Positions 47,110 to 59,587 of a DNA stretch of 64,000 nucleotides are shown here, piece by piece (the stretch's first letter is position 1; each line of letters opens with the position of its first letter). The DNA is taken from NCBI GenBank assembly GCA_019671005.1, contig CM033744.1, positions 4,616,208 through 4,680,207 on the forward strand, read 5' to 3'. This DNA is from Hibiscus mutabilis (taxonomy: Eukaryota > Streptophyta > Magnoliopsida > Malvales > Malvaceae). A program made the translations under genes and the position numbers. Below the pieces are notes generated by a model. The model was given only the letters and a program-made list of their open reading frames with translations, was not told the DNA's origin and searched no databases.

Positions 47110-50100
47110 TTAAGATCATCCTACAAAATATCCGCAATCTCAATCGGTGGAGTTTCAAACCGAATAACCTGTAGACAATCATTCTTAGCAAGCCTTGCAA
47201 GAGCATCAGCAACTTTATTCTCATCACGCCGCCTGCGATTTAGTCGAACCGTCCATGCCCGTCACTTTATCATATTCAAGTGCCACACAATCGAGGACGA
47301 ACCATGAGGAACCACATCCAACTTCAACATATTAAAAACATCCACACTATCCACTTCTAAAATTAGATTACGATACCCCAACTCTCACGCAAAGTCAAGC
47401 CCAATATATACACTCCATAACTCTGCTTCCATAACCGAACAAACCCCAATGAACTTCACAAATCCACTACGCCAAATCCCGTCATGGTCCCATAAGACAC
47501 CGCCACAAGAGGCCAAACCATCACTCGATCACCGCGCATCATCCATATTTAGTTTAATCCAACCAACATCCGGTAATGACCATGTTATCACAACACCTAA
47601 ACTAGTTCACACAGCCGAACCTGGCTCCTTTGCTGATTCAAGAGCAGCCACAACCGTGGCTTGTAACTGCCGGCTACGATCAATAGTCGAATCCCAACCT
47701 TCTAACGGCGAATCAAAAACCACAGAATTTTGAGCAAGCCATAGTTGCCACATAATGACCCCAAACAAAATATCCAGTCATTCGAATCTTTGGCAAAATA
47801 CTTAGGCCAAGACAGATTCATCCTAATCCAATATTTAATTTCTATAGAGAAAAATTCTGTCCATCGCTCCGCTTCTACCAACGACGACCAAATCGTAATT
47901 GCCTAAGGACATAGCCGTAAAATGTGTAAAACCGATTCTGACCCACTATGACATATCGGGCACCCATCATCATGTGTAAAGTGCTGACGCTGCCGTTCCT
48001 CATTAGTCATCAACCGCTCACTACAAGCCAGCCACAAGAAGATACGGATCCGTTGAGGACCCTTAAACTTATGGATAGCATACCATACCCTATTCAAAAT
48101 AGCCCCCGCATCTCCTATCCGAACATCATAAGCAGAATTTACGGTAAACTTGCTCGTTGCCGTATGACTCTAATCCACCATGTCACTACCAAACTCCGAC
48201 AAAGGCAGTTTGACCGCTGTGATGCGCAACAACACCCCCATCGACAACAACGCTTGAAACAATAGCCAATTCTACTCACCCAAAGGAGTAACCATCTGTG
48301 CAACATTCACGGTTCCCAATCCCTCTAGAACTGAGCCCGTCAACATACGCACTAAGAAGACCGAGATCACCAAGCCAAGGATCAAACCAGAAATCCACCT
48401 CTCGCTCATTGCCAAGACTCTAAATAACTTCTTGTCACACATCATCCCACACAACACTCAGACCTTTCCAAAGTTTGGGACAATTACGGTTACAAAGTTC
48501 ACTAGAAATTACATCTGAACATTTGTATTTTGTACGGAGGAAACGCACCCAAAGTACATCTTTACACTTGAAGAGATTGAAAGCGATCTTCACAAGAAAA
48601 GCTTCATTCTGCACCTCAACCTTCTTAAAACCAAGCCCACCATTGCTTAGTGGTTGACAAACTATATCACATTTTACAAGATAAATACCCTGACGGTCAG
48701 CTGTTATACCCCAAACAAATCTTCGGATTAACCGCTCAATCTTATGACATATTTTCTTTAGAAAGACTGTCGTTTGTAACACATATATCAGAATAGCCGC
48801 AAGAATAGCCTTAGTTAAAGTAATACGACCAGAAAGGGAAAGATGTTGCACTTTTCATCCACTCAGCTTTTTCCTAATCGCCTGAAGTAAATACTTATAA
48901 GATGCAGTCGTGACCCACTGATAAAGCAATGGTACCCCCAAATATTTGCCAAAGTCAAACACTTCAGCAAAACCAAAAACAGAACTTGTGGTATTTCACA
49001 AATCACCAGATACGTTACGGGAGAAGAAGATAGTCGTTTTAGCATAACTCACCTTATGCCCAGATGCCACACAAAAATTATCCAAGATAGACCGAATCAC
49101 CCCTACATGCTCTATAGATGCCTCATTAAAAAGAACCATATCGTCGGCAAAGAATAAATACGATATGGCCGGTGCTCTCTTCAAAGTCCGAAACGGTTTT
49201 CAGACTCCTTCATTAATCACCATCTGAATAGACTACGCCAATCTCTCCATACACAACACAAACAGATACGGCAACAATGGATCACCTTACCTAATACCAC
49301 GGGAAGACCAAAATGGCTCAGACATCGATCCATTCCAAAGCACCTGCGTCGAAACTGTAGTGACACAACTTATTATAAGCTGACGCAACATCTCTGGAAT
49401 CCCAATATCAACTAGCGTATTCTCAATATAATCCCACTCAAGCCTATCATAAGCCTTTTCAAGATTAATTTTAATCGTCATCCAACTCTTCGCACCAGAT
49501 TTCCTTCGTGAATAACATTATTGTTCGTGATAGCATGACTTGGTGTAAAGCTAGTATGGTTCTCCGACACCCAAACAGGCAAAAAAGGTTTCAATCTATT
49601 AATGATAACCTTCATGATAATTTTGTAGACCACCGTATAGAGGCTAATCAGACGAAATTGGCTTATATTCTCAGGCAACGTAACCTTCGGCAATAGCACT
49701 AACTAAGTCCTATTAAGGGCTGCAAGGATCAGTCAATTAGCAAATGCCCCATCAATGAACTAACAAACTGACTCTTCAAGAATATCCCAATGTCACTAGA
49801 AAAACCCCATCTGGAGCCCATCAACACCGGGGGCTTTAAACAGTTCCATATCAAATAGAGTCGTACGAATTTCCTCATGAGTAACCGGCAAACCTAAGCA
49901 GGATAACCTCCCCGACCGACCACTAGTAAATAAAGCCTTATAAAAATCCAAAGCCATATGCGCGAGATCTGCCTACTCCGAAACCCAAGTACCGTCATCT
50001 GCTTTCAACATCAAAACATAACGAGCCCGTCTAAGCGCAAGGATAAAAGCATAATAGAATTTCGTGTGTCTATCACCCTTCACACACCACTTCGCACAAG

Positions 50101-51160
50101 CTTTTTGTCGCCCAAAACTCTCCTCTTGCGTCAGGACCTCATCAAGCTCCACTCGCAACTGACACACAAGGTTGGTAAGAAACTCATAATGTCAACGAAT
50201 CAAAGCTTCATCAATACCCCGCAGCCGGGCAATAAGCATTTTCTTTCCTCGACCGATATGCCCAAACACCTTAGTGTTCCAACTACCAACATCCGCCTGA
50301 AAAGTAGCAATATTATCCTCTAAAGAGCTGTTATCCTTCGAAACAGACATCAAAAACACCTTAAACTGAGGGTGATCATGCCAAGCCTCAATAAACCTAA
50401 ATGGCCTATTGCTCAAACCCTGTACCACCTCCACTGAGTGTAGAAGAATAGGACAATGATCCGAGCCCAGACGATCAAGATGTTGCACATAACCATTCAG
50501 AAAAGATGAGACCCACTTAGAATTACTAAGGCAATGATCAAGATGTTCATGTAAGTTACCTCAATTCCAAGTAAAATGATGACCCCGAAAGCCCAAATCA
50601 ACAAGTCCAGAGCTAAAAAAATCCGCAAAGCACCGATTCCCACAAACATGACTAGCCGCACTGCCAACTCTCTCATCAGCAGACAAGATGGCATTAAAGT
50701 CCCATCCTAAAACCCAAGTTACATCAACCCCCGGATTCATAGAATGAAGCTGGTCCCAAAGATGCTTACGCTTTGACACCGTAGGACTCTCATAAATAGC
50801 TGTGAATTGAACTCACACACCAGAACCAATCTCATGCACACACCCATTAATGAATTGATTCAAAATATGCATAATTTCTACCTCAACCGAATCATCCTAC
50901 AACAACTATATCCTACCACTAAAACCATGAGCCTCTGCACGATAAGAATTTCTAAAACCCAACTTAGACACCACCTTATCAGCAGCATCTCCACTAATAT
51001 AGGGCTCAAAGACAGCAACGAAACACTATCGATGCTCTTGTCTGAAGGACTTAAAAAACCTACGAAATGGAAGGCTAGCCGCTCCCTGACAATTCTAAAA
51101 TATTATTTTAATCATCATAAACAATTAAACAAAAGGAACACTAACCTCAATGATCCGCAG
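47110..51160 (-). pseudogene. LINE ORF2: endonuclease, reverse transcriptase, RNase H
   Basis: Minus-strand pieces in order: endonuclease region about 51160-50400 (WDFNAIL near 50710, GSDHCP near 50460), linker to about 49950, RT from about 49700 (EKAYDRLEWDY near 49450, GDPL.PYLF near 49275, the catalytic FADDM near 49130), then KLSG..LSLSGRITL near 48840, IRRFVWG near 48730, the zf-RVT region GCPICHSGSESVLHILRLCP near 47920, and RNase H with the NKVADALARLAKND motif near 47215. The protein would nick DNA and copy its RNA at the nick. The RT active-site box is present, but about twenty stops (for example 50566, 50190, 49970, 49482) break the frame. Confidence 0.88.
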
Positions 51161-51479
51161 TGACCACCTTCTCTGGATCCTCAATAGGATCATCGTCATT
51201 CACCACTATAGCAATATCAGAGACCACCGAGACCATAGCCAACAATTATAGGCACTCCCCCAAAGATTCGGCAATATCAGACCCTTTGCGAGGCTCCCTT
51301 ACCACATCACTACTATCATTCGGTGTCTAATCGGTGTTCAACGACAACTCTTCAAGAATCGATCAGGCATATAGACTATTTTTAACGGCCTTCCGAACCA
51401 GAACACTACGACGATTATTCTCCTTTGCTGCCTCACCACCACTAATCTGAACCTTCGATTTCTTTCTACCCGAGAGACC

Positions 51480-53006
51480 AACCCCCTTAGCTCATTGCTT
51501 AAAAATTGTTACCGCTTTATGAATACCCCCAGGCACCGTTGTTTGGCGCGACACCACGGCTGCCAACTGACCCTTGACTCTAGGGATCACACTCACGCTA
51601 TCTGCGGAACGACCAGTTGTCATCGCTTTCTTATCAGGGTTAGACGTTTTATACAACAAATTTTTAATACTAGAACTCGAAGCAGTCAGTCCTGAAATAG
51701 TCTTCACCCTAGCCATTCTCCCACTATCAACTCCTGGAGACATATCGCCTTGACGCGGATCTTGCTCCTCAGCCGTTTCTAATGCCGCAACCGAGAGCCA
51801 CTAGCGACACTCTTCTCTACCACTGCACCCGAACTACTCTTTGGGGATGGCCTTCGATGTCAGTTTTCTACCACCATCTATGGACCATATAAATCACCAT
51901 TTCTCTCCTCATTGACTGTCTTAGAGTCCCTATCACTCGCCTTATTCAAACTCTCAGCTGCCACCACCGTTTGCACTAGAGCAACCTCACAAGATTCTTT
52001 CAAATGGCCATACACTCCACAACAAAGCAAATTTGCTGCAAACCTTCGTACTCCAACCTTTGGACATAGCCATCAATTCGAATACTGGACAAAAGTGGCT
52101 TGTTTAAGTCGACCATAACTGCAAGCCTGACAAACTTCCCCATCTCCCGTACTTGTATGTTATAGTATATTTTCACAACCTTACCAATAATTGTAGCAAT
52201 ATAACGAAACACTGCCTTAGTATAATAATCGTATGGCAAACCCGACAATCGTACCCAAACAATTACATGTGATGGATGCTTCTCTGCAGTCGTGAATGAA
52301 CGATTCCAGGGTTGTACAGTAAGATAACTACCAAAAATAGTCAAGGACTTGCTGTCAGCACATTCGCATAATCTTTCTCATCTGAAAATCAAACCAAAAA
52401 ATAGTTATTATCGATATCCACCAATTGACTATCTCCAATCGGTTGCCAAAGCGCATGAATTCTGGTTTCCAAAGTCTTAAACCTAATTGTACGACCCAAG
52501 AGTCGTACAATGATCGTATTACTCATATTCCTATCGATATGGTCATAAACACGATTCGAAAACCATATCGAGGGAATCGACAAAGCTGTATCAATAATCA
52601 CATCTTCATCCATGATAACGACCTCTTCCTCACAATAACTCGATATCGCCCCCTTATTAGCAACCTTGCTAGCATAAGATCCCGACACAGACTGCACACC
52701 ACCGGCAGAGCCTAACTCGGTCACCATACCTTGTTTCGCAGCCTCAGCCCCAAGGGAGTTAGTTACCGCAGCCTCGACCCCTACAGCACTGTCATCCTCC
52801 ATTAAAGCATTCTTCATTTTCGTATCTATCGTAGGCGAATCACGCCCCTTCTTAACCAAACGATAATCATCGGCCAAAGCTTGGGGCGCCAACCTCTCTA
52901 GCGGCTTCGGAATAACCACCTACGGCATCATTCCCGGTGGTCGGCCGCCAGGATTTTCATGTGGAAGCGGGAAGATACGAACTTGCGCAGCATTAGGGTT
53001 TTCCAT
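51480..53006 (-). pseudogene. LINE ORF1 (DUF4283 and CCHC type)
   Basis: Starts at the ATG at 53006 (MENPNAAQV), with GGRPPG soon after, then a stop at about 52920. The next open part, 52919-52389, runs into a DUF4283-like domain (IWFSNRVYDHIDRNMS, IIVRLLGRTIRFKTL, DIDNNYFLV). Broken frames continue to 52000 (VIVWVRLSGLPYDYY, IGKVVKIYYNIQV, FVRLAVMVDLNKPL), with a CCHC-like segment near 52015. A charged tail reaches about 51490. Role: binding the LINE RNA in a ribonucleoprotein. Inactivated by stops and frameshifts. Confidence 0.82.
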
Positions 53007-53101
53007 ACAATTTCGTTAAGATAAGTGGTAAAAAAAATTATACAAAATTTTTACACTCATATTATTAACATCATATAAAAGTTTTAATATAAGTAAAATA
53101 A

Positions 53102-53103
<2 letters not shown>

Positions 53104-53134
<31 letters not shown>
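53104..53134. repeat. (TA)n microsatellite
   Basis: Uninterrupted alternating A/T run of about 31 bases, 38 bp from the LINE target duplication. Confidence 0.9.
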
Positions 53135-53139
<5 letters not shown>

Positions 53140-54215
53140 GGTAATGTGCATGGGCGTCCTTTAAGAACTAGTGGTGTTCATGACTCTCCAAAATTTTAAA
53201 AAATTTAAATATTTTAAATTAAATTTTCTTTTTATTTTTTAAAAAATTATTTTTTTTAAATTATAAAAAAATTTAGTTAAACCCTAAAACTTTTTAAATA
53301 AATTTTATTTAAAATTTATATTTAAAAAAATTTAAATTAACTTATTTAAACTTTTACTTTAAATTTCTCCACAAATAACGTAGATGATTTCGATTGTCGA
53401 AACATATTACCCATATGATGAGAAAGTTAATCTAAAAATTTTGGAAATCCTATTAAACTAGACAAGAATATATTATTACATCGAAATCTGGCATGTGATG
53501 TAAGACCTAACATATACAGATAGGTACGGTCCAGTGCACGTTAAAAATAGACCCCATCCGAAAGAAAACCGCATAAAAATAACTTTCCACGTCATAACCG
53601 TACAAAACGGTAATTTTCGTAGAAATTGCGGTACCAAAAGGAAAAAAAATCCAATCCTTATCTACTCCTACTACTCACACCACTTCCAGTACTTTATCTG
53701 TACTCCCCTCCTTTCTGTTATTCACCCTCCCTCCTCTCGCCACGTGTCCCTTTCCCCACCCCATCCAACGGCTGACAAACTGTTGATCAATTCCACCTGG
53801 TTTGACTCATACACCAATAAGAACTCGCCACGTCAAGTGAACTGATTGAGCATCCACGTGGCGGGTTTCTGTCTGGAGAAGTTTGTTTAAAGATGTGAAC
53901 CGGTTCTCACTCAAGCGTTTACGCTTGTCTTCTCCACTGTTTTTTTTTCGTCGCTTTTTTTGGTTCTTTCTCTGCATCTCTTTCACCTACCAAAATAGCT
54001 TCGATTTTTGTTCTCTGAGAAAGGAAAAAAACCGGGGAAGATGAACTCGACCCGTACGAGCAGTTTTGGGTTGACTCGGACTCTCTGTAAACCGACCCAT
54101 CACCCTCTTCTCTACCTCCGAGTCGTCTTCTTGTTTGTTCCCACCTGAAAAGATCGTTTTTTATGATAAAAATTTCAGCTTTTTATTTTATTTTATTTTT
54201 TTGGTAAAACCCAAA
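53140..54215 (+). promoter_or_regulatory. Upstream region of the FBL3-like gene with two G-boxes
   Basis: CACGTG occurs at 53741-53746 and 53855-53860, about 475 and 361 bp before the ATG, with additional CCACGTC words near 53587 and 53828. A CT-rich stretch (about 53690-53760 and 53930-54000) and then a leader with TCTCTG..TTTCAC follow, as in plant 5' UTRs. An upstream open frame at 53534-53845 shows no protein similarity and is not called a gene. Confidence 0.5.
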
Positions 54216-57073
54216 ATGTCGCATTTTCAATCGAACAAGAACGTCCTTAGTTTAACAGAAGATCTACTCGTTCGGATCTACGAGATTCTTGTCTCCGAGT
54301 CGGACCGGAAATCGTTTCGGCTCGTTTGCAGAGAGTTCCTCCGAATTGAATCGCTGACTCGGAAGCATCTCCGAATTCTCCGGATCGAGTTCTTGCCGAT
54401 TCTTCTCCACAAGTACCCTCGACTACAATCTCTCGACCTCTCCGTTTGTCCCCGCATTGAAGACGGGGTTGTTTCCTTGCTGTTGTCTCAGGTTGGTCCG
54501 GGTTCGAATTCCCTGCGTTTTGGTAATTGGACTCGGGGGCTGAAGAGTCTAGTGCTGAGTCGAGTGACTGGGTTGAGGTTCTCGGGTTTGGAGATGTTGG
54601 CACGTGCATGTCCGTGTTTGGAGAGCGTTGACGTGTCGTATTGTTGTGGGTTTGGAGACAGGGAAGCTGCTGCCCTGTCTTTCGCCGTTGGATTGAGGGA
54701 GTTGAACATGGATAAGTGCTTGCGGCTGACCGATGTCGGATTGGCCAAGATCGCTGTCGGATGTTTGAAGTTAGAAAAATTGAGTTTGAAGTGGTGTATG
54801 GAGATAACTGATCTGGGTGTCGATCTTTTATGTAAAAAATGCATTGACTTGAAGTATCTTGATGTGTCGTATCTCAAGGTTGGGTCTTTTTTCTCTCTCG
54901 AATTTGTTTCTCAATGCAATGTTTGGTTACCGAGAAAATAGACAGGAAAAAAATTATAACAGATATGATTAGAATTCAGCTCAGATTGAAACTACATTAT
55001 ATTTCTTCTGAAATATTGTCTATGGTTCATCTTTATGTATGTTTTTTGGTATATGGTTTTGTTTTAGGTCACAAATGAATCACTTCATTCTATTGCTTCT
55101 CTGCTGAAACTGGAGGTTTTGGGTTTGATGGCGTGTCCTTTAATCGATGATGTCGGATTACAGTTTATCGAGCATGGATGCCCTTTACTGAAGGTAGGAA
55201 ACTACGACATCCGTGGAGAACACAAAAATACATTTTAATGTTTTGAATTATGTTGTTTGTAGGTCATTGATGTATCAAGGTGCCAAGGTCTGAGTTCATC
55301 TGGTTTAATCTTTGTCGTTAGAGGCCATGGTAATCTTCTGGAGCTAAATGCAGGTTACTCTCTTTCAGTAAGTAGTTTCTTGGTTCTGATGTTATCCGGC
55401 TTTGGTATGTACTAGTATAACTTTGCCATTTTGATCAGTGGATGCTGAATGTGGGTTTTCATGACAGGAGCTTTCGACCGCCCTTCTGCATCAGATAAAG
55501 AACTTGAAGCACCTTGAAGTGATTAGAATAGACGGGGCTAGAATTCCCGAGTCTAGTTTCCAAGTAATTAGCGCCAACTGCAAGTCATTGGTAGAAATCG
55601 GGGTCAGCAAATGTTCGGGGGTGACTAACATGGGCTTAATGAGACTTGTATCCGGCTGCATTAATTTAAGAGTCCTAAATCTAACCTGCTGCTGTTCCAT
55701 TACCGATGCTGCAATTTCTGCCATATCCACCTCGTGCAGAAACGTTGTATGCCTGAAGCTAGAGTCTTGTAATATGATTACCGAGAAGGGTCTTTGTCAG
55801 CTCGGATCCTTTTGCTTGCTACTAGAGGAGATTGATCTAACAGATTGTTGTGGTGTAAATGACAAAGGTTACAATCTTGAACCATTCTCTGTTTTAATTT
55901 TACTTCCCATCGTGCAACTTATTGGTTGCGTTCTCGTTTCCAATTAATGTGTTTTGTTCTTATCTGCAGGATTGGAGTACTTATCTAGATGTTCCGAACT
56001 ATCATGCTTGAAACTGGGACTTTGCACAAACATATCGGATAAAGGACTATCCTATATTGGTTCTAACTGTAAAAAGATTCATGAACTGGATCTATACCGG
56101 TAAAATAAACTTAAAACCGGTTTGATAGTAGAGTTATATTTTCTTAACATGCTAATGGAAAGTTAAACATCTGTTCATTTGGACTTGCAGGTGTACCAGT
56201 ATCGGTGATGACGGTTTAGATGCTCTATCCAGTGGTTGCAAGAAATTAAAAAAACTCAACTTATCATACTGCAATGAAGTTTCCGACAGAGGGCTAGGTT
56301 ATATTGGTCGTCTAGCTGAACTTTGCGATCTGGAAATGCGGGCACTTAATAAAATTACAGGTGTGGGTTTGGAAGCAGTTGCAGCTGGATGTAAGAGACT
56401 GGCAGAGTTGGATTTGAAACATTGCGAAAATGTTGATGATTTGGGCTTTTGGGCACTTGCCTACTACTCAAGGAATCTTCGACAGGTATGGTTTTGTCGG
56501 ATTTGAATCATGTGATAGCTGTGCTTTTATCTGTGTGGAAAACATGTACAAAACATTGTTTTTCGTAAACACGATAAGTGTTGTCGATAAGCAAAAAGTG
56601 TTTGCATCCTTGTTCACTTGCATTTGGAACCTATGGAGGGTCCATTTCTCCAGCTTCGATCAGATTGACGTGTTTGCATACTTATTCACTTTCTTGTTGG
56701 TTAACTCAAGGCTATGTTCTCTAAATCGTCAGTCTTCCCCGCCATTTCTATCGTTTCACGTTTTAGTATAAGCAACATGCATTATTGATGGAATATTCGA
56801 ATGTGCTAAATTATGTTATGTTGGCAGATAAATTTGAGCTACTGTGCCATCTCTGATATGGCGTTGTGCCTGGTGATGGGGAACCTGACACGGCTTCAAG
56901 AGGCAAAGCTTGTGCACCTTTGCAATGTCACGGTTGAAGGGTTCGAACTTGCACTTAGAGCCTGCTGTGTACGGATAAAAAAGGTCAAGCTATTAGCCCC
57001 TCTAAGATTCGCGCTTTCAACAGAGATCCTTGAAACCCTGCATGCTAGAGGTTGCATCATAAGATGGGATTAG
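54216..57073 (+). CDS. FBL3: F-box/LRR-repeat protein, FBL3-like
   Basis: Seven exons: 54216-54878, 55068-55193, 55263-55367, 55468-55867, 55970-56099, 56191-56485, 56828-57073. Phases agree and total 1965 nt, 654 aa plus stop, close to the family length of about 650-665 aa. An N-terminal F-box (LTEDLLVRIYEIL, DRKSFRLVCREFLRIE, residues about 13-55) is followed by around 18 cysteine-type LRRs with the pattern L..L.L..C..ITD.GL (for example LSLKWCMEITDLGV, LKLGLCTNISDKGL, LNLSYCNEVSDRGL). It ends ARGCIIRWD. Role from the family: substrate adaptor of an SCF ubiquitin ligase, with the LRR solenoid binding the target, which is unknown. The ATG at 54216 is the first before the F-box; a longer upstream frame has no ATG. 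The intron 4 donor (GTTACA) is unusual but keeps the frame. Intact. FBL3 is a best-match name. Confidence 0.88.
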
Positions 57074-57420
57074 ATATGATTACATCTTGGAAGTTCTTCA
57101 AGAGAATAATAAACTCCTTGTACCTTGTCCATTTAAAAGCTGTGGTTTTTATAGCCTGTTCATCATATTTTCTTCGATATTTAAACGTGAAGTTCGAAGT
57201 TCATATTGCTCCGGGATAACAGGTTTAAGTTCAACAACAGCCGAGACTTGTATTGACCACGAATTATTTATTACGTTAATGATCATTTTAAGTATGTTCT
57301 TTCATCTCTGAATACTACAAATGGTGAAAATTGCAGATGCATTATGAACTCTATGGTGAAAATTGCAGGCACCAAAGCCTGTTTCACCCATCAAATTTTC
57401 AGCAAATAAGCTTCATAACA
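57074..57420 (+). other. 3' flank of the FBL3-like gene and upstream region of the pectinesterase
   Basis: Only 347 bp separate the FBL3-like stop from the pectinesterase ATG. A short direct repeat stands out: CTATGGTGAAAATTGCAG occurs near 57351, and ATGGTGAAAATTGCAG near 57321. Confidence 0.5.
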
Positions 57421-59440
57421 ATGGCTTTCAAGGCTTCAGCTCTTTGCACCATAGCTATTCTCTTATTCTTTTTCTCTCCAACTTTCGCTACCTCTCTCGA
57501 TCCGGCCTCGGTTTTCAACTCCGAATCCGTTTGCAAGCTCACTCCACATGCCAATTTCTGCAAATCCATCTTGCCCTCCAACAAATTCGCCACCATTCTT
57601 GACTTCAGCAGGGTTTTGATGCACCAATCGTTATTGAACGCTCATAGTTTCCTTGGTTCCATCAAGTATTTCCTCGGACTACCCTCGCCTTCGTACCTTG
57701 GCACGATTCGAGCCCTCCAGGATTGCCAGCTTATAGCCGAGATTAACGTTGATTTCTTGCTTTACACGTTGGAACGGATCAAGTCCAACCGTCTCGACAC
57801 TTTCCTGGCCAATGATTTGCCTTGCTTGCTCAGTGCAGTTTTAACCAACGTGCAAACTTGTGTCGAAGGGCTTGATTTGAAGCTATGCCGTCGGCTTCGA
57901 GTGTGAAACATGGCCTGTTGCCGTCAATCTCAAATGGAACAAATTTCCTCAGTACGTCGCTTGCACTTTTTAGGCACGGTTGGGTTCATGGATTTATCAA
58001 CTCTCTGTTAGGAGGAAACCATGTGTTTTCCAACTTGGTACATGGCAGAGATTCTCCTTTGCCTTTTACAATGTCGGGCCCAGACCGAGAAGTTTACGAA
58101 TCCACAAGCCGGAAGGATGTTCGAGCAGACGGAAAAGGGGTAGGTGTTACAGTGAGTCAAGTAGTTGTTAACCCCGATGGAAGTGGCAATTTCACCACCA
58201 TCAATGAAGCAGTGGCCGCTGCACCGAATAATACTGGCGACAGCAACCAATACTTTTTGATTTACATGGCTGCCGGTGTATACAAATAGTACGTTTCCAT
58301 ACCTAAGAAGAAGCAGAACTTGATGATGATCGGTGCCGGTATTAACAAGACGATAATCACTGGAAACCGCAACTTCGTCGATGGATCGACCACATTCAAC
58401 TCCGCCACATTTGGTAATGTGCTAGAATTTATTTAATTACCATTTGAACCATGTTCCAACATTTACATAATGTACATTTTTAATGAACTCAACAACTCTC
58501 CTGCAGCTGTTGTTGGGAAAGGATTCGTCGCAGTCGCAGTCGACATCACATTCCATAACACGGCCGGACCTAGCAAACACCAAGCCGTCGCGGTCCGAAA
58601 CGAGCGATATGTCCAAGTTTTACCGCTGCAGCTTCGAAGGTTAGCAAGACACATTATACGCCCACTCCCTCAGGCAATTCTACAAAGAATGTGACATTTA
58701 CGGTACGGTAGATTTCATATTCGGCAACGCGGCCGTGGTCCTCCAAAATTGCAACATATACCCTCGGCTGCCAATGCCGAACCAATTCAATGTTATAGTA
58801 TAGGTTGAGTCTTTGTATTGGCAGTTAGGTTGTTATGAGTTAATCATGAACGGTTAGGATTATTTGTTAGATTACCGTTTTAGAATTAACTCATTCAACC
58901 CTTGTATAAATATAACCCGGTCTCATTTGAGATATTACAGGATTCATTAATAAAACTTGTGAGAGTACCGTCTCTCTTCTCTATTCCATTCTATTATAGT
59001 TTTAGCTGAGAATCCTTACATTCAACACCATCACAGCACGAGAAAAAACCGATCCCAACCAAAACACAGGCATTTCAATCCACAACTGCATCATCAAACC
59101 CGCCAACAACCTCGCCTCGAGTGACTGCAAGACGAAGACATACCTCGGGAGGCCGTGGAAAGAGTATTCGATGACTGTCTACATGCAGAGTTTCATGGAT
59201 AGTTTGATTGAACCGTCAGGTTGGAGTGAATGGCAGGGGAATTTCGCACTCGATACTCTTCACTACGCCGAATATTCGAACTAGGGTCCGGGTTTGAACA
59301 CTGGTTCCAGGGTCCAATGGGTGGTTACCATAGGGATATAAGTGAGGGTGAGGCTGATGGATTCAGTGTCTCCAAGTTCATATATGGTGAGCATTGGTTG
59401 CCTGCAACTGGAATTCCTTTTCATGGAGGTTTTTTATTTT
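57421..59440 (+). pseudogene. Pectinesterase with inhibitor pro-region (PMEI-PME), broken copy 1
   Basis: The ATG at 57421 opens a hydrophobic signal peptide. A PMEI-type pro-region follows, with the family cysteines (VCKLTPHANFC, ALQDCQL, NVQTCVEG). The PME domain begins VNPDGSGNFTTINEAV. Exon 1 ends about 58413 (donor GTAATG) and exon 2 starts 58507 (acceptor CTGCAG). Exon 2 has DITFHNTAGPSKHQAVAVRN, YGTVDFIFGNAAVV with the catalytic Asp, and YLGRPWKEYS with the catalytic Arg. Active enzymes remove methyl esters from pectin in the cell wall. Damage: a frameshift near 57892, a stop at about 58288, a 6-bp duplication near 58533, frameshift and stop near 58595-58645, a 230-bp solo LTR at 58791-59020, and a stop near 59283 followed by a frame change. 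The 3' limit is approximate; homology fades after GIPFHGG. Confidence 0.85.
58791..59020 (+). mobile_element. 230-bp solo LTR in the pectinesterase pseudogene
   Basis: Begins TGTTATAG and ends CCTTACA, and exact TTCAA duplications flank it (58786-58790 and 59021-59025). It contains a TATA box (TATAAATATAA near 58914) and AATAAAAC near 58950, as expected for an LTR promoter and poly-A site. The short length and TG..CA ends suggest a copia- or TRIM-type element. Removing it restores the pectinesterase exon. Confidence 0.88.
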
Positions 59441-59587
59441 ATTTTTGCAAACCCTTTAATTTAATTAAATTATCAGCTTTGTTCTTAAAATTCTGTTGTA
59501 TTCTTTTTGGTTAATTTCTGTCACAATTTTTGATGAATTTGCACTTAATTCTTACTTTGGGTTTTTAAATTTATAATCACATTTTAT

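Larger units (their letters stand above)
46938..53051 (-). mobile_element. Near full-length LINE (L1-type), mutated, with 15-bp TSD
   Basis: An exact 15-bp direct repeat TACACTCATATTATT lies at 46923-46937 and 53052-53066, so the insert is 6114 bp. Reading the minus strand: a short 5' leader, ORF1 from 53006, ORF2 with endonuclease, reverse transcriptase, zf-RVT and RNase H, and a 3' tail containing GTTATGAAGGTTTTTTAACGAG. The 3' end has an A/T-rich tail rather than a clean poly-A. Stops and frameshifts interrupt both ORFs, so this copy is inactive, but it is a good reference for the shorter LINE at 5 kb. Confidence 0.92.

Noticed and set aside
47449..48265. Plus-strand frames across the LINE at 46.9-53 kb
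   Set aside because: Antisense shadows of RNase H and zf-RVT sequence on the minus strand.
53534..53845. 103-codon frame upstream of the FBL3-like gene
   Set aside because: Lies in promoter-like, CT-rich DNA with G-boxes and has no domain similarity.
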